DNA of 19,870 nucleotides from Prevotella sp. UBA2444 (GTDB taxonomy: Bacteria; Bacteroidota; Bacteroidia; Bacteroidales; Bacteroidaceae): NCBI GenBank assembly GCA_002342665.1, contig DDQK01000011.1:42346-62215 (forward strand), given 5' to 3'. Of this stretch, positions 13,372-19,870 are shown piece after piece. Under the pieces are notes generated by a model. It was not told the DNA's origin. It was given only the letters and a program-made list of their open reading frames with translations, and ran no database searches. Position 1 is the stretch's first letter. Every line of letters starts with the position of its first letter. Made by a program: the position numbers and the translations under genes.

Positions 13372-16300
13372 TCACGTCACGCTGAAGATATCATAGCAGA
13401 ACGGAAGCGTCCTTTCGCTACCGTTTAGCCTGTAACAGAAAGACGAGTTCTCACTCCTGACCACTACGGTCTGGGGTGCCAGAACTCGTTTGAACACCTT
13501 ATAAGAGTTCAATGCTCTATCGTATTCTGAATGCTGGACAAAGAACAAATACCTATTCAACGGATACTTCCTCATGACTTCACTGATCTGTACGGCCAGC
13601 CTTTCAGCAAACTGGGCAGTCACGTTGGAGAAGAAGTAAGACATGTTGAATATCACCAATGAAGGCAACTCAGAGCATCCCTCCCAGTAAGTACCATCCA
13701 GCGCGCTCAAGGAATCCAGCATCTGATAATGGAGCTCACCATGCAGGACATCATCCAGGAAATGCTCCCCCACCCGCTTCATCTCCACTGAGACATCAAT
13801 ACCTGTATATACCATGCCGGGAGCTTCCTGCAGGAATAGCTCAGCAAAGGCTATGCCACAGGTGGCTGGCCCGCAGCCTATGTCGATCATCTGCACCCTC
13901 CCGTTTACTGATGCTATCTGAGCACTGATCCACTCTTGATGGCCAGCATACAGGCTCCTGATACTGCTATAGTACCGTCTCATCAGATAATAGCAGTAAA
14001 TCAGAACTTGGTTCCCGGCTGTCAGCTGCATGTCACCAGACATCTGCAACTGACTGGAGAAATCGATTCGTCCATAGCCGATGGCATTCAGGTTCTCCGT
14101 CATATCATGGCCTAGCACCTTCGACGGCCAGTCATCCCCGGAGGCATCTCTGAGAGGCTGTTGCACATATTTCACGTAGGCCTCATGATAGGCCTTTGAT
14201 TCGGTGAACGTGGCTTTGCTCAGATCCAGCACTTCAGAATCATACCGTGGTACGTCGAAATTGCCTGAGACAAAGTCATCCTTCTTGATCTTAAAGAACC
14301 CGTGTCTGCTGTTTACGAACTCCAGGAGCTTGAAGAATGTGAAGTTGTTTGAAAGCAGTTCCGCATTGCCTATCATGATCAGATGCTCCTCCGCACGGGT
14401 CATGGCCACATTGAGCTTTCGGTCGACGATGCTTCCGTCAAAGTCCTCAAACACATTTTCGGTCAGGAAATTCAGCTGGTAATACTTATGGATCGTAAAT
14501 CCGTAGACGATGTATTTTCTCTGCGAACCCTGATAGCGTTCCACCGTATCGATGGTGATATCATGCAAGGTATCGATACCATAGCGGTCGATTGTTTTCC
14601 TGACAGTTGCTATCTGGTTACGATAGGGCACTATCACGCCAACCGTCTCGTTGACATCAAAGCCGTTGGCGCGCTCTGTCTCATAGATTTTCACGACAAT
14701 GGCTGCTATCATGTCTGCCTCCACCTGATTGATCTTGTCGGGCGAGTTCTTTGGAGGCTCCTCTGATGCCAGGAACACGATTCGCCGCGTCTTCAACAGG
14801 TCAACGATACCATTGCCGCCATGACCTCTTGACGGCAGAATGGAAACCTGATGATCCAGCGGTACTTCTTTCAGTTGATTATTGTAGAAGACATAGTTCG
14901 GAAACAGCGCTATGTCATGATGCATACGCCCCTGCTTCTTCAGCATATAGGTGACATCCTCGCGGCGGGCATATTGCTTCAGCAGCCGTTCGAAGAGGGA
15001 GAGCCTGCAGTCTGTCAGGTGGATATCATTGAGCAGCACGTCCTGAACCTCCGACACCTCGGGTGCCTGCTGGACCACTGCAGGCAATTGCTTGTGATCA
15101 CCTATCAGGACGAATTTCCTGATGGCTGGCTTCCCCTCATGGCAGGCACTCAACAGGCCGATCAGGTGGGGCTCTAGTATCTGCGAAGCCTCATCAATCA
15201 CAGCCAGGGAGAACTGTTTCAGCTGGAACAGTGATATGTTGCTATTCCACGATGTTGTGGTCCCCACAAACACACGTGTTGACCGTATCCTGTCTTTCAG
15301 CTCAGCTGCCCTGGACATGTTCTGCACAATAGAACTTAGCAGATGGTCCCGATATTCTTCCACACAACTGTGGCGGCTGCCTATCCTGATATAGTCGATA
15401 CCTTCCTTTGCCAGTTTACTGCATATCTCGTCAACGGCCCTATTGGTATACGACAGGAGAAGGACTGTTGCATCAGGCTCAAGAAGTTCTTCCTTCACCG
15501 TATACAAAAGGCCATAGGAGGTCTTTCCCGTCCCTGGAGGTCCGATGATGAGGAACATATCCTTAGCCCTCTTCACTTTCAGGGCCAGCTCGTTGAATCC
15601 ATCATAGTCGCCCCTCAGCACTGCGTCTCTGTCAATCTCTGGCTCTCTTTGGAGCAACAGCAGATCCCGTCTTTCCTGAGGGGCATTGAGGAACAACTGC
15701 ATACCCTTGTAGAGAGAACTGTACGACGACTCCATGAAGTCATGCTCTATGGCCCACAGTTTTCCTTGTTCCTTCACAAACACACGGTTGTCCGACTGAG
15801 CCGCCCTCAATGCCAGGCAGATCTTGTCTGTCTGTATGTCCTCTATCGAGCACCTGAACACCATGGTCTTCCGAGCATCAGGCTCCTTGTCTTTTTCGTA
15901 AGGATAGAGAATGACGATGTCGCCCACCCGGAAGTTCGACATGTCATTGTCCTCCGTCTCTGAGAATCTCAACACCACGTTCTTCACACTGCCAACGGTG
16001 TCTGCATTGGGCCAGTCGAGCGTCAGCTTGTCGTAGATGTTTCCAGCCGCCAACTTGTCCGAGAGGGAGTCGTGCCATGTTGCTGCGAAGCCTGAACGCT
16101 CTTTGGTCTTATTGCCCAGTTTGGACATCACATGCTCGTTGGCGATGAATGTCAGGAACCTGAAGTAGTAGGATTTCTCTAATGGAGAGGCTTCCTGGAT
16201 GGGTCTGAGAATCTCTGCGATTTGCGGCAGCTGGTATTTATTCCACAGCGTATTATTCACCTTCTTCAGGTTCAGCTGTTCTGGCTTCAGGCCATCAAGG

Positions 16301-17694
16301 ATTCGGTAGCCATCCGGTTTGGTGAACAGGATTTCCATCCATGCGATACCGTTTCTGACCTTCATCGCCTTAAAGATCAGCTCTGGCGAGAAGCCCAGGC
16401 CGAGCAGGCTTTCACTATACTTAGAGTAGAGCAGGAAGGCGTGGAGTTCCTTGCCGTTACGCTCGTAGATCTCCCGATAGTTATATCTGATCAGAGCCAT
16501 GTAGAGGAGCAGCTGCACATAATGCTCGTCTGTCTGCCTCGGTCGTATGAAATGGTCGTAGGGGAAACTGCCTTTCCCTGACTTCTGTTCCAGCAGGACC
16601 TTGAAATCCATTTGGAGATAGTCCATACGCCCTTGGAGTCCGAGCATCTCTGAGAAAAAGGATGGCTCCACCATTCCTTCCCTGGAGTTGAACCGCTCCA
16701 ATGCCGTGGGCAGGGCAACGTTTATAGACTGACAGATATTCTGTTTCTGCTTCTGGGCCTCATCATGGAACTGAGGGCCTATATCCGCTGTCAGCAGATT
16801 GATGGCGTTGTCCTTGAAGAATTCCCTGACGCTCTCTGCATAAGAGTGCGTATGGGGCAGCTGATGGATGGACTCGTCAAGGAGTTGACCAGCCAGATTA
16901 CCCAGCACGATTGGTTCTGATGGCTTCGAAGGCTCCAGCTTCTTGGTCAACTCAACAAAAGGTGAGTCGGCATAATTCGTAAAGCAGTGGGCCACGGTGG
17001 AGATGTTTACCAGATAGTCCGGCTCGAAAATGATGAGTTCTGGGTAGATGATGCCATCATCCTCTCTTGGTCGTACCAGATTCAGCTGGGCTCCCTCGCA
17101 AAACATATCTTTCAGATAGGTCCAGTCGTAATCGTATATCGTATTTCCCTTGGCATAGCACACCTTGGTCAAGCCCTCGCCGGCAGCTTCCTCTGCCCGA
17201 ACATATACGTAGACATCATCCCACTGCTCAACAATCACCCTCATACATTCACCGACCAGCAATGGCGAAACAGCTGGTGTCTTCTCTGTCGGAAACAGCG
17301 AAATCAGCGAAGCGGGAATCTGACAGTCACAGATAAAGGCGATAAACTGACACAGGTTCTTCAAGTCAAACAGGCATAGTCTTGCCTTGTCTGCCTCTGA
17401 CAGTTCGGCATACTTTCTCAACCGCACCCTCGTATCGTTTGTCGCTTGAGCCAGTCTACCCGATGCCCTGTACTCTTTCAGCAGATAGTCTGTCTTGGCA
17501 AAGGCTCCGCCAAGGTTCAGGCGGGTGTGACTGGTCTTCTGATTGATAAACTCCCGAAACACCAGATTGAGGCCCTGGTAAACCTTATCATAGTCTGGCC
17601 GCTGAGCTATCGCCCCCTCCAGTTCATCAAAGAAGTTGGTTGATACCTCCGGCTCATAGCACTCGTTGACGATATGTTTTTGCAGCATACTCAC
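13372..17694 (-). CDS. PD-(D/E)XK nuclease - SF1 (Dna2/UPF1-like) helicase - SAM methyltransferase fusion
   Basis: This 1440-residue protein has three recognisable parts. (1) Residues ~340-400 carry a RecB/Cas4-type nuclease core: G355-R-M-D358, E369-Q-K371, then Q394-LLL-Y398. No iron-sulphur cysteine cluster is evident beside it. Residues 1-340 are of unknown fold. (2) A superfamily 1 helicase follows a beta-rich stalk-like region (~560-690): Walker A GPPGTGKT (718-725), VIDEAS (D834, E835), LIGDHKQLPAV (863-873), VERYQGSQRKYIVYG (1051-1065), and LNVAMTRAEEHLIMIG (1094-1109, R1100). (3) Residues ~1230-1440 form a class I methyltransferase, with motif I MIDIGCGPATCG (D1271) and an acidic motif II (GID, D1300). 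All core catalytic residues are present. The GTG start at 17694 overlaps the PHP gene's stop (GTGA) and has GGGGA seven bases upstream; ATG 17688 is an alternative. Substrates are unknown. Confidence 0.85.
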   Translation of the reverse strand: MSMLQKHIVNECYEPEVSTNFFDELEGAIAQRPDYDKVYQGLNLVFREFINQKTSHTRLNLGGAFAKTDYLLKEYRASGRLAQATNDTRVRLRKYAELSEADKARLCLFDLKNLCQFIAFICDCQIPASLISLFPTEKTPAVSPLLVGECMRVIVEQWDDVYVYVRAEEAAGEGLTKVCYAKGNTIYDYDWTYLKDMFCEGAQLNLVRPREDDGIIYPELIIFEPDYLVNISTVAHCFTNYADSPFVELTKKLEPSKPSEPIVLGNLAGQLLDESIHQLPHTHSYAESVREFFKDNAINLLTADIGPQFHDEAQKQKQNICQSINVALPTALERFNSREGMVEPSFFSEMLGLQGRMDYLQMDFKVLLEQKSGKGSFPYDHFIRPRQTDEHYVQLLLYMALIRYNYREIYERNGKELHAFLLYSKYSESLLGLGFSPELIFKAMKVRNGIAWMEILFTKPDGYRILDGLKPEQLNLKKVNNTLWNKYQLPQIAEILRPIQEASPLEKSYYFRFLTFIANEHVMSKLGNKTKERSGFAATWHDSLSDKLAAGNIYDKLTLDWPNADTVGSVKNVVLRFSETEDNDMSNFRVGDIVILYPYEKDKEPDARKTMVFRCSIEDIQTDKICLALRAAQSDNRVFVKEQGKLWAIEHDFMESSYSSLYKGMQLFLNAPQERRDLLLLQREPEIDRDAVLRGDYDGFNELALKVKRAKDMFLIIGPPGTGKTSYGLLYTVKEELLEPDATVLLLSYTNRAVDEICSKLAKEGIDYIRIGSRHSCVEEYRDHLLSSIVQNMSRAAELKDRIRSTRVFVGTTTSWNSNISLFQLKQFSLAVIDEASQILEPHLIGLLSACHEGKPAIRKFVLIGDHKQLPAVVQQAPEVSEVQDVLLNDIHLTDCRLSLFERLLKQYARREDVTYMLKKQGRMHHDIALFPNYVFYNNQLKEVPLDHQVSILPSRGHGGNGIVDLLKTRRIVFLASEEPPKNSPDKINQVEADMIAAIVVKIYETERANGFDVNETVGVIVPYRNQIATVRKTIDRYGIDTLHDITIDTVERYQGSQRKYIVYGFTIHKYYQLNFLTENVFEDFDGSIVDRKLNVAMTRAEEHLIMIGNAELLSNNFTFFKLLEFVNSRHGFFKIKKDDFVSGNFDVPRYDSEVLDLSKATFTESKAYHEAYVKYVQQPLRDASGDDWPSKVLGHDMTENLNAIGYGRIDFSSQLQMSGDMQLTAGNQVLIYCYYLMRRYYSSIRSLYAGHQEWISAQIASVNGRVQMIDIGCGPATCGIAFAELFLQEAPGMVYTGIDVSVEMKRVGEHFLDDVLHGELHYQMLDSLSALDGTYWEGCSELPSLVIFNMSYFFSNVTAQFAERLAVQISEVMRKYPLNRYLFFVQHSEYDRALNSYKVFKRVLAPQTVVVRSENSSFCYRLNGSERTLPFCYDIFSVT

Positions 17695-18410
17695 AGCTCT
17701 ATCCCCAGATAGTCAAAGAACCGCTCCGGCCAGTAGTTCATGATCAGCTCGTCAGGAAATTCCGTCTCGGCCAACAGCGGGCGGAGACGCTCGTAGTCGG
17801 CTATCTGGAACGAGACGTGGGCATCGCTGCCGAGAATCGTGGGCACACCGTGCTTCTTGCAGAGGCGCAGGATTTCGAGATTGTTGTCACGGGCTACGGC
17901 CTTATGACGCTGGGGAGCCAGCGAGTGGTTGTTCACCTCCAACAGTGTGTGCGACTCCTTGGCGGCCAGCACCAACGGCTCGAAATCGAGTTCTGCCGTG
18001 CCGTCGCCCGGATGGCTGATGATGTGAATCTTCGGATTCCTGATGGCGTTGATTACACCTCGCGTGTTCTCCTCCACTCCCCCACCCTGCCAGCATACGA
18101 GGTGGATGCCTGCGATGCCGATGTCAAGGCGGTCGAGGTACTCGTCATTGAGGTCAAGGCTGCCCTCAGTATCGAGAATGTTCACCTCGCAGCCCATCAG
18201 CAACCAGATGCCGTACATCCGGCGGGGTACAACGAACATATTCTTGAAGTAGAGCAGCCCGCAGGTGCCTGGTATGCTGGGGCCGTGCTCCGTGATGCCC
18301 AGCACCTGCAGCCCTTTGTCGGCAGCTGCCTGTGCCATCTCTTGTATCGTGCTGTAGCCGTGGCCGGAGGCTACAGTATGGGTGTGTACGTCTAATAGCG
18401 GTTTCATCAT
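17691..18410 (-). CDS. PHP-domain phosphatase (YcdX-like)
   Basis: This 239-residue protein has the trinuclear metal-site signature of YcdX-type PHP phosphatases: D7-V-H9-T-H11 with H17 (SGHG), GITEHG (H42), GCEVNI (E75), GIHLV (H103), ISHPGD (H133), NNHS, and GSDAHV (D196, H198). All expected ligands are present and the length is normal for the family. The physiological substrate of this group is unsettled; phosphoester hydrolysis is the family activity. The start ATG at 18410 overlaps the stop of the upstream Nim-like gene (ATGA), and the stop overlaps the GTG of the nuclease-helicase gene, so the three genes should be translated from one message. Confidence 0.88.
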   Translation of the reverse strand: MMKPLLDVHTHTVASGHGYSTIQEMAQAAADKGLQVLGITEHGPSIPGTCGLLYFKNMFVVPRRMYGIWLLMGCEVNILDTEGSLDLNDEYLDRLDIGIAGIHLVCWQGGGVEENTRGVINAIRNPKIHIISHPGDGTAELDFEPLVLAAKESHTLLEVNNHSLAPQRHKAVARDNNLEILRLCKKHGVPTILGSDAHVSFQIADYERLRPLLAETEFPDELIMNYWPERFFDYLGIEL

Positions 18411-18943
18411 TTTTCTGCTCTTTGTCTTGTTAGCTCGATGGCTTCCTTGCCCGTCAGGTGCTCGATGTCCAGGCGGATGGCGAGCATACGGGCGAGACCA
18501 TGCTCCAGTTCTTTCTGCAGAGCTTCCTCCTGGTTCGGATTATAGCGGTTGCCGAGGATACGGGCGATGGCGAGCTTTTCCGGGTTCCCTCCCACGATGT
18601 TATCAACATCGCTGGTCCCTCCCTCATCCTCCACAATGCGGATGCGTCCGAAGGCTATCACGCTGCGGAAATAGGTGGTGTACTCGGCTGGTCTCACGCA
18701 GTCCTGGTCGATGACGCAGAACGATGCCTTGTCGCAGCTGCGGATGGCATCCACCTTGTGACCGCTCATGGCGCTGTGGAAGTACAGCTTGCCGTCGTCA
18801 TAAACATAGCTGATGGGTACGGCATAGGGGTAGCCTCCGTCGCCGAGTAGTGCCAGCGTGCCTGAAGTGGCTTTCTTCAGGATGGCGATGCTCTCTTCGT
18901 CTGAAAGCTGCTGGCGATGGCGTCTCATTGCTCTGAATTCCAT
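18407..18943 (-). CDS. Nim-like / pyridoxamine 5'-phosphate oxidase-family flavoprotein
   Basis: This 178-residue protein has the split-barrel flavin-binding fold of the NimA-related PPOX family: MRRHRQQLSDEESIAIL, SGTLALLGDGGYPYAVPISY, KLYFHSAMSGHKVDAI, KASFCVIDQD, YTTYFRSVIAFGRIRIVE, and the C-terminal LDIEHLTGKEAIEL. Close relatives are widespread housekeeping proteins in Bacteroidales. Some Nim proteins reduce nitroimidazoles, but that cannot be inferred here. ATG 18943 was chosen because it is followed by the conserved MRRHRQQ region; a TTG six bases upstream is also in frame and ATG 18928 is possible. It heads the minus-strand operon, with a TAATTTTG -7 box 46 bases upstream. Confidence 0.85.
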   Translation of the reverse strand: MEFRAMRRHRQQLSDEESIAILKKATSGTLALLGDGGYPYAVPISYVYDDGKLYFHSAMSGHKVDAIRSCDKASFCVIDQDCVRPAEYTTYFRSVIAFGRIRIVEDEGGTSDVDNIVGGNPEKLAIARILGNRYNPNQEEALQKELEHGLARMLAIRLDIEHLTGKEAIELTRQRAEK

Positions 18944-18988
18944 CTTCAATTTTCAATACTTGTCGTTAATGTAATCTAATAATGAGGG

Positions 18989-18996
18989 CAAAATTA
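18989..18996 (-). promoter_or_regulatory. -7 box for the minus-strand Nim/PHP/helicase operon
   Basis: On the minus strand this reads TAATTTTG, matching TAnnTTTG. No clear TTTG is seen 19-21 bases further upstream. The position gives a leader of about 40 bases to the ATG at 18943. Confidence 0.5.
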
Positions 18997-19018
18997 CGAA
19001 AAATCGGGCAGAAATGAG

Positions 19019-19026
19019 TATCTTTG
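19019..19026 (+). promoter_or_regulatory. -7 box for the carbonic anhydrase gene
   Basis: TATCTTTG matches TAnnTTTG and lies 24 bases before the ATG at 19051. The upstream TTTG box is not evident. Only about 22 bases separate this box from the divergent -7 box on the other strand, so the two promoters must overlap. Confidence 0.55.
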
Positions 19027-19050
19027 TCTGCTGATTTAATAAGATTTAGT

Positions 19051-19602
19051 ATGATTGACCAGATTATTGATCACAATAAGGACTTCGTGGCCCAGAAAGG
19101 CTACGAGAAGTATCTGACGGATAAGTACCCTGACAAGAAGCTGGCGGTGCTCTCATGTATGGACACCCGTCTGACCGAACTGCTCCCTGCTGCTCTCGGA
19201 TTGAAGAACGGTGATGCCAAGATCATCAAGAACGCAGGCGGACTTGTTATCTCTGCCTTCGACTCAGCCATGCGCAGCCTGATAGTAGCCATCTACGAAC
19301 TGGGCGTGGAGGAAATCATGGTGGTGGCTCACTCGCATTGCGGTGCCTGCCACATGAGCTTCAGCCACTTCCACCACGAGATGATAGCCCGCGGTGTGAC
19401 GGACGAGACGCTCGACACCATCCAGAAGTGCGGCATTGACCTGCATCACTGGCTGGAGGGGTTCAAGGACACGCCAGAGTCCGTCCGCAAGACCGTTGAG
19501 ACCATCAAGACCCATCCGCTCGTACCAAAGGACATCGTGGTTCGCGGCTTCATCATCGATTCAGAGACAGGGGCATTGGAGGAGATTAAGTTTAGCTTAT
19601 AG
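19051..19602 (+). CDS. beta-class carbonic anhydrase
   Basis: This 183-residue enzyme interconverts CO2 and bicarbonate. The zinc ligands C36 (SCMDTRL, with the D38-R40 dyad), H94 and C97 (AHSHCGAC) are all present, and IIKNAGGLV is the conserved loop. No signal peptide is seen, so it should be cytoplasmic, where it would supply bicarbonate for carboxylation reactions and pH balance. Its length is typical of the short bacterial beta-CA clade. ATG 19051 was chosen over an in-frame TTG at 19024, which lies inside the promoter -7 box. An acetyltransferase gene starts two bases after the stop. Confidence 0.93.
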   Translation: MIDQIIDHNKDFVAQKGYEKYLTDKYPDKKLAVLSCMDTRLTELLPAALGLKNGDAKIIKNAGGLVISAFDSAMRSLIVAIYELGVEEIMVVAHSHCGACHMSFSHFHHEMIARGVTDETLDTIQKCGIDLHHWLEGFKDTPESVRKTVETIKTHPLVPKDIVVRGFIIDSETGALEEIKFSL

Positions 19603-19604
19603 TT

Positions 19605-19870
19605 ATGACAGAGTTTGAAAAGATGCGCCGTGAAGAGTTCTATGACTTTACAAGCGAGGAATGTTTGACGAGTTACTATAGGGCAAAGCATATATGCGCA
19701 AAACTGCAGACCATGACCACCGAGGATGAAGACTACAGAAAGACGATAGAAGATCTGATTCCCGGTATTCCAGAGTCATCCACAGTGGCTCCTCCCTTTC
19801 ATTGCGACCATGGTCATGGCATAAAATTAGGTGAGAACGTGTTCATCAACTACAATGGCACGATGCTCGA
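19605..19870 (+). CDS. maltose/galactoside O-acetyltransferase (5' part, cut by the window edge)
   Basis: The first 88 codons are present: MTEFEKMRREEFYDFTSEEC, then RAKHICAKLQTMTTEDEDYR, DLIPGIPES, and PPFHCDHGHGIKLGENVFIN. The helical N-terminal cap (Mac domain) followed by the first left-handed beta-helix coil is characteristic of the Maa/LacA group, which transfers acetyl from acetyl-CoA to sugars. The catalytic histidine of the family lies beyond the edge. The gene starts two bases after the carbonic anhydrase stop and probably shares its transcript. Confidence 0.85.
   Translation, partial: MTEFEKMRREEFYDFTSEECLTSYYRAKHICAKLQTMTTEDEDYRKTIEDLIPGIPESSTVAPPFHCDHGHGIKLGENVFINYNGTML

Noticed and set aside
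15343..15963. 206-codon plus-strand frame inside the helicase gene
   Set aside because: It is antisense to the conserved helicase and stalk region and has no recognisable motif.

Overview
The window looks like a chromosomal segment of a Prevotella/Segatella-type member of the Bacteroidales. The evidence is: TAnnTTTG promoter boxes with an upstream TTTG about 20 bases away (before the small antitoxin-like gene and rlmN, with weaker copies elsewhere); the gene order sigma-54 activator - lptE - TPR protein - secG; a C10 (streptopain-type) secreted protease with a Bacteroidales-style C-terminal tail; a FimB/Mfa2-like lipoprotein; and AT-rich leaders before secreted-protein genes. No rRNA, tRNA, CRISPR array or intact insertion sequence was seen.

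Layout. 1-5162 (+): an envelope cluster of a small membrane protein, a secreted 298-residue protein, a single-pass membrane protein with a lipocalin-like region, a large secreted C10 cysteine protease, and a small membrane protein whose start appears broken by a one-base homopolymer change. 5163-6213: an AT-richer, gene-poor stretch with two diverged copies of a ~100 bp leader plus gene start, flanking a small antitoxin-like gene and the 25-codon stump of its presumed toxin, followed by about 330 bases of non-coding, hairpin-rich DNA. 6214-9394 (+): rlmN, a PdxA homologue lacking all three metal-binding histidines, and a UPF0104/LPG-synthase-type membrane protein, tightly packed. 9458-12376 (+): sigma-54 activator, lptE, TPR protein, secG. 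12459-13346 (+): a FimB/Mfa2-like lipoprotein. 18943-13372 (-): a three-gene operon with 4-base overlaps (Nim-like flavoprotein, YcdX-like PHP phosphatase, and a 1440-residue protein). 19051-end (+): beta-carbonic anhydrase and the start of a maltose/galactoside O-acetyltransferase.

The most notable item is the 1440-residue protein. It combines a RecB/Cas4-like PD-(D/E)XK nuclease core (G355-x-x-D358, E369-x-K371, Q394-xxx-Y398), a Dna2/UPF1-like superfamily 1 helicase, and a C-terminal class I SAM-methyltransferase domain. I know of no named system with this architecture; a role in defence or genome maintenance is inference. Second is the metal-ligand-less PdxA homologue in the rlmN operon. 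Third is the decayed toxin-antitoxin unit between duplicated leaders.

The rest is mostly envelope biogenesis (LptE for LPS export, SecG for protein export, surface lipoprotein, secreted protease) and basic metabolism (carbonic anhydrase, RlmN, Nim-like flavoprotein).
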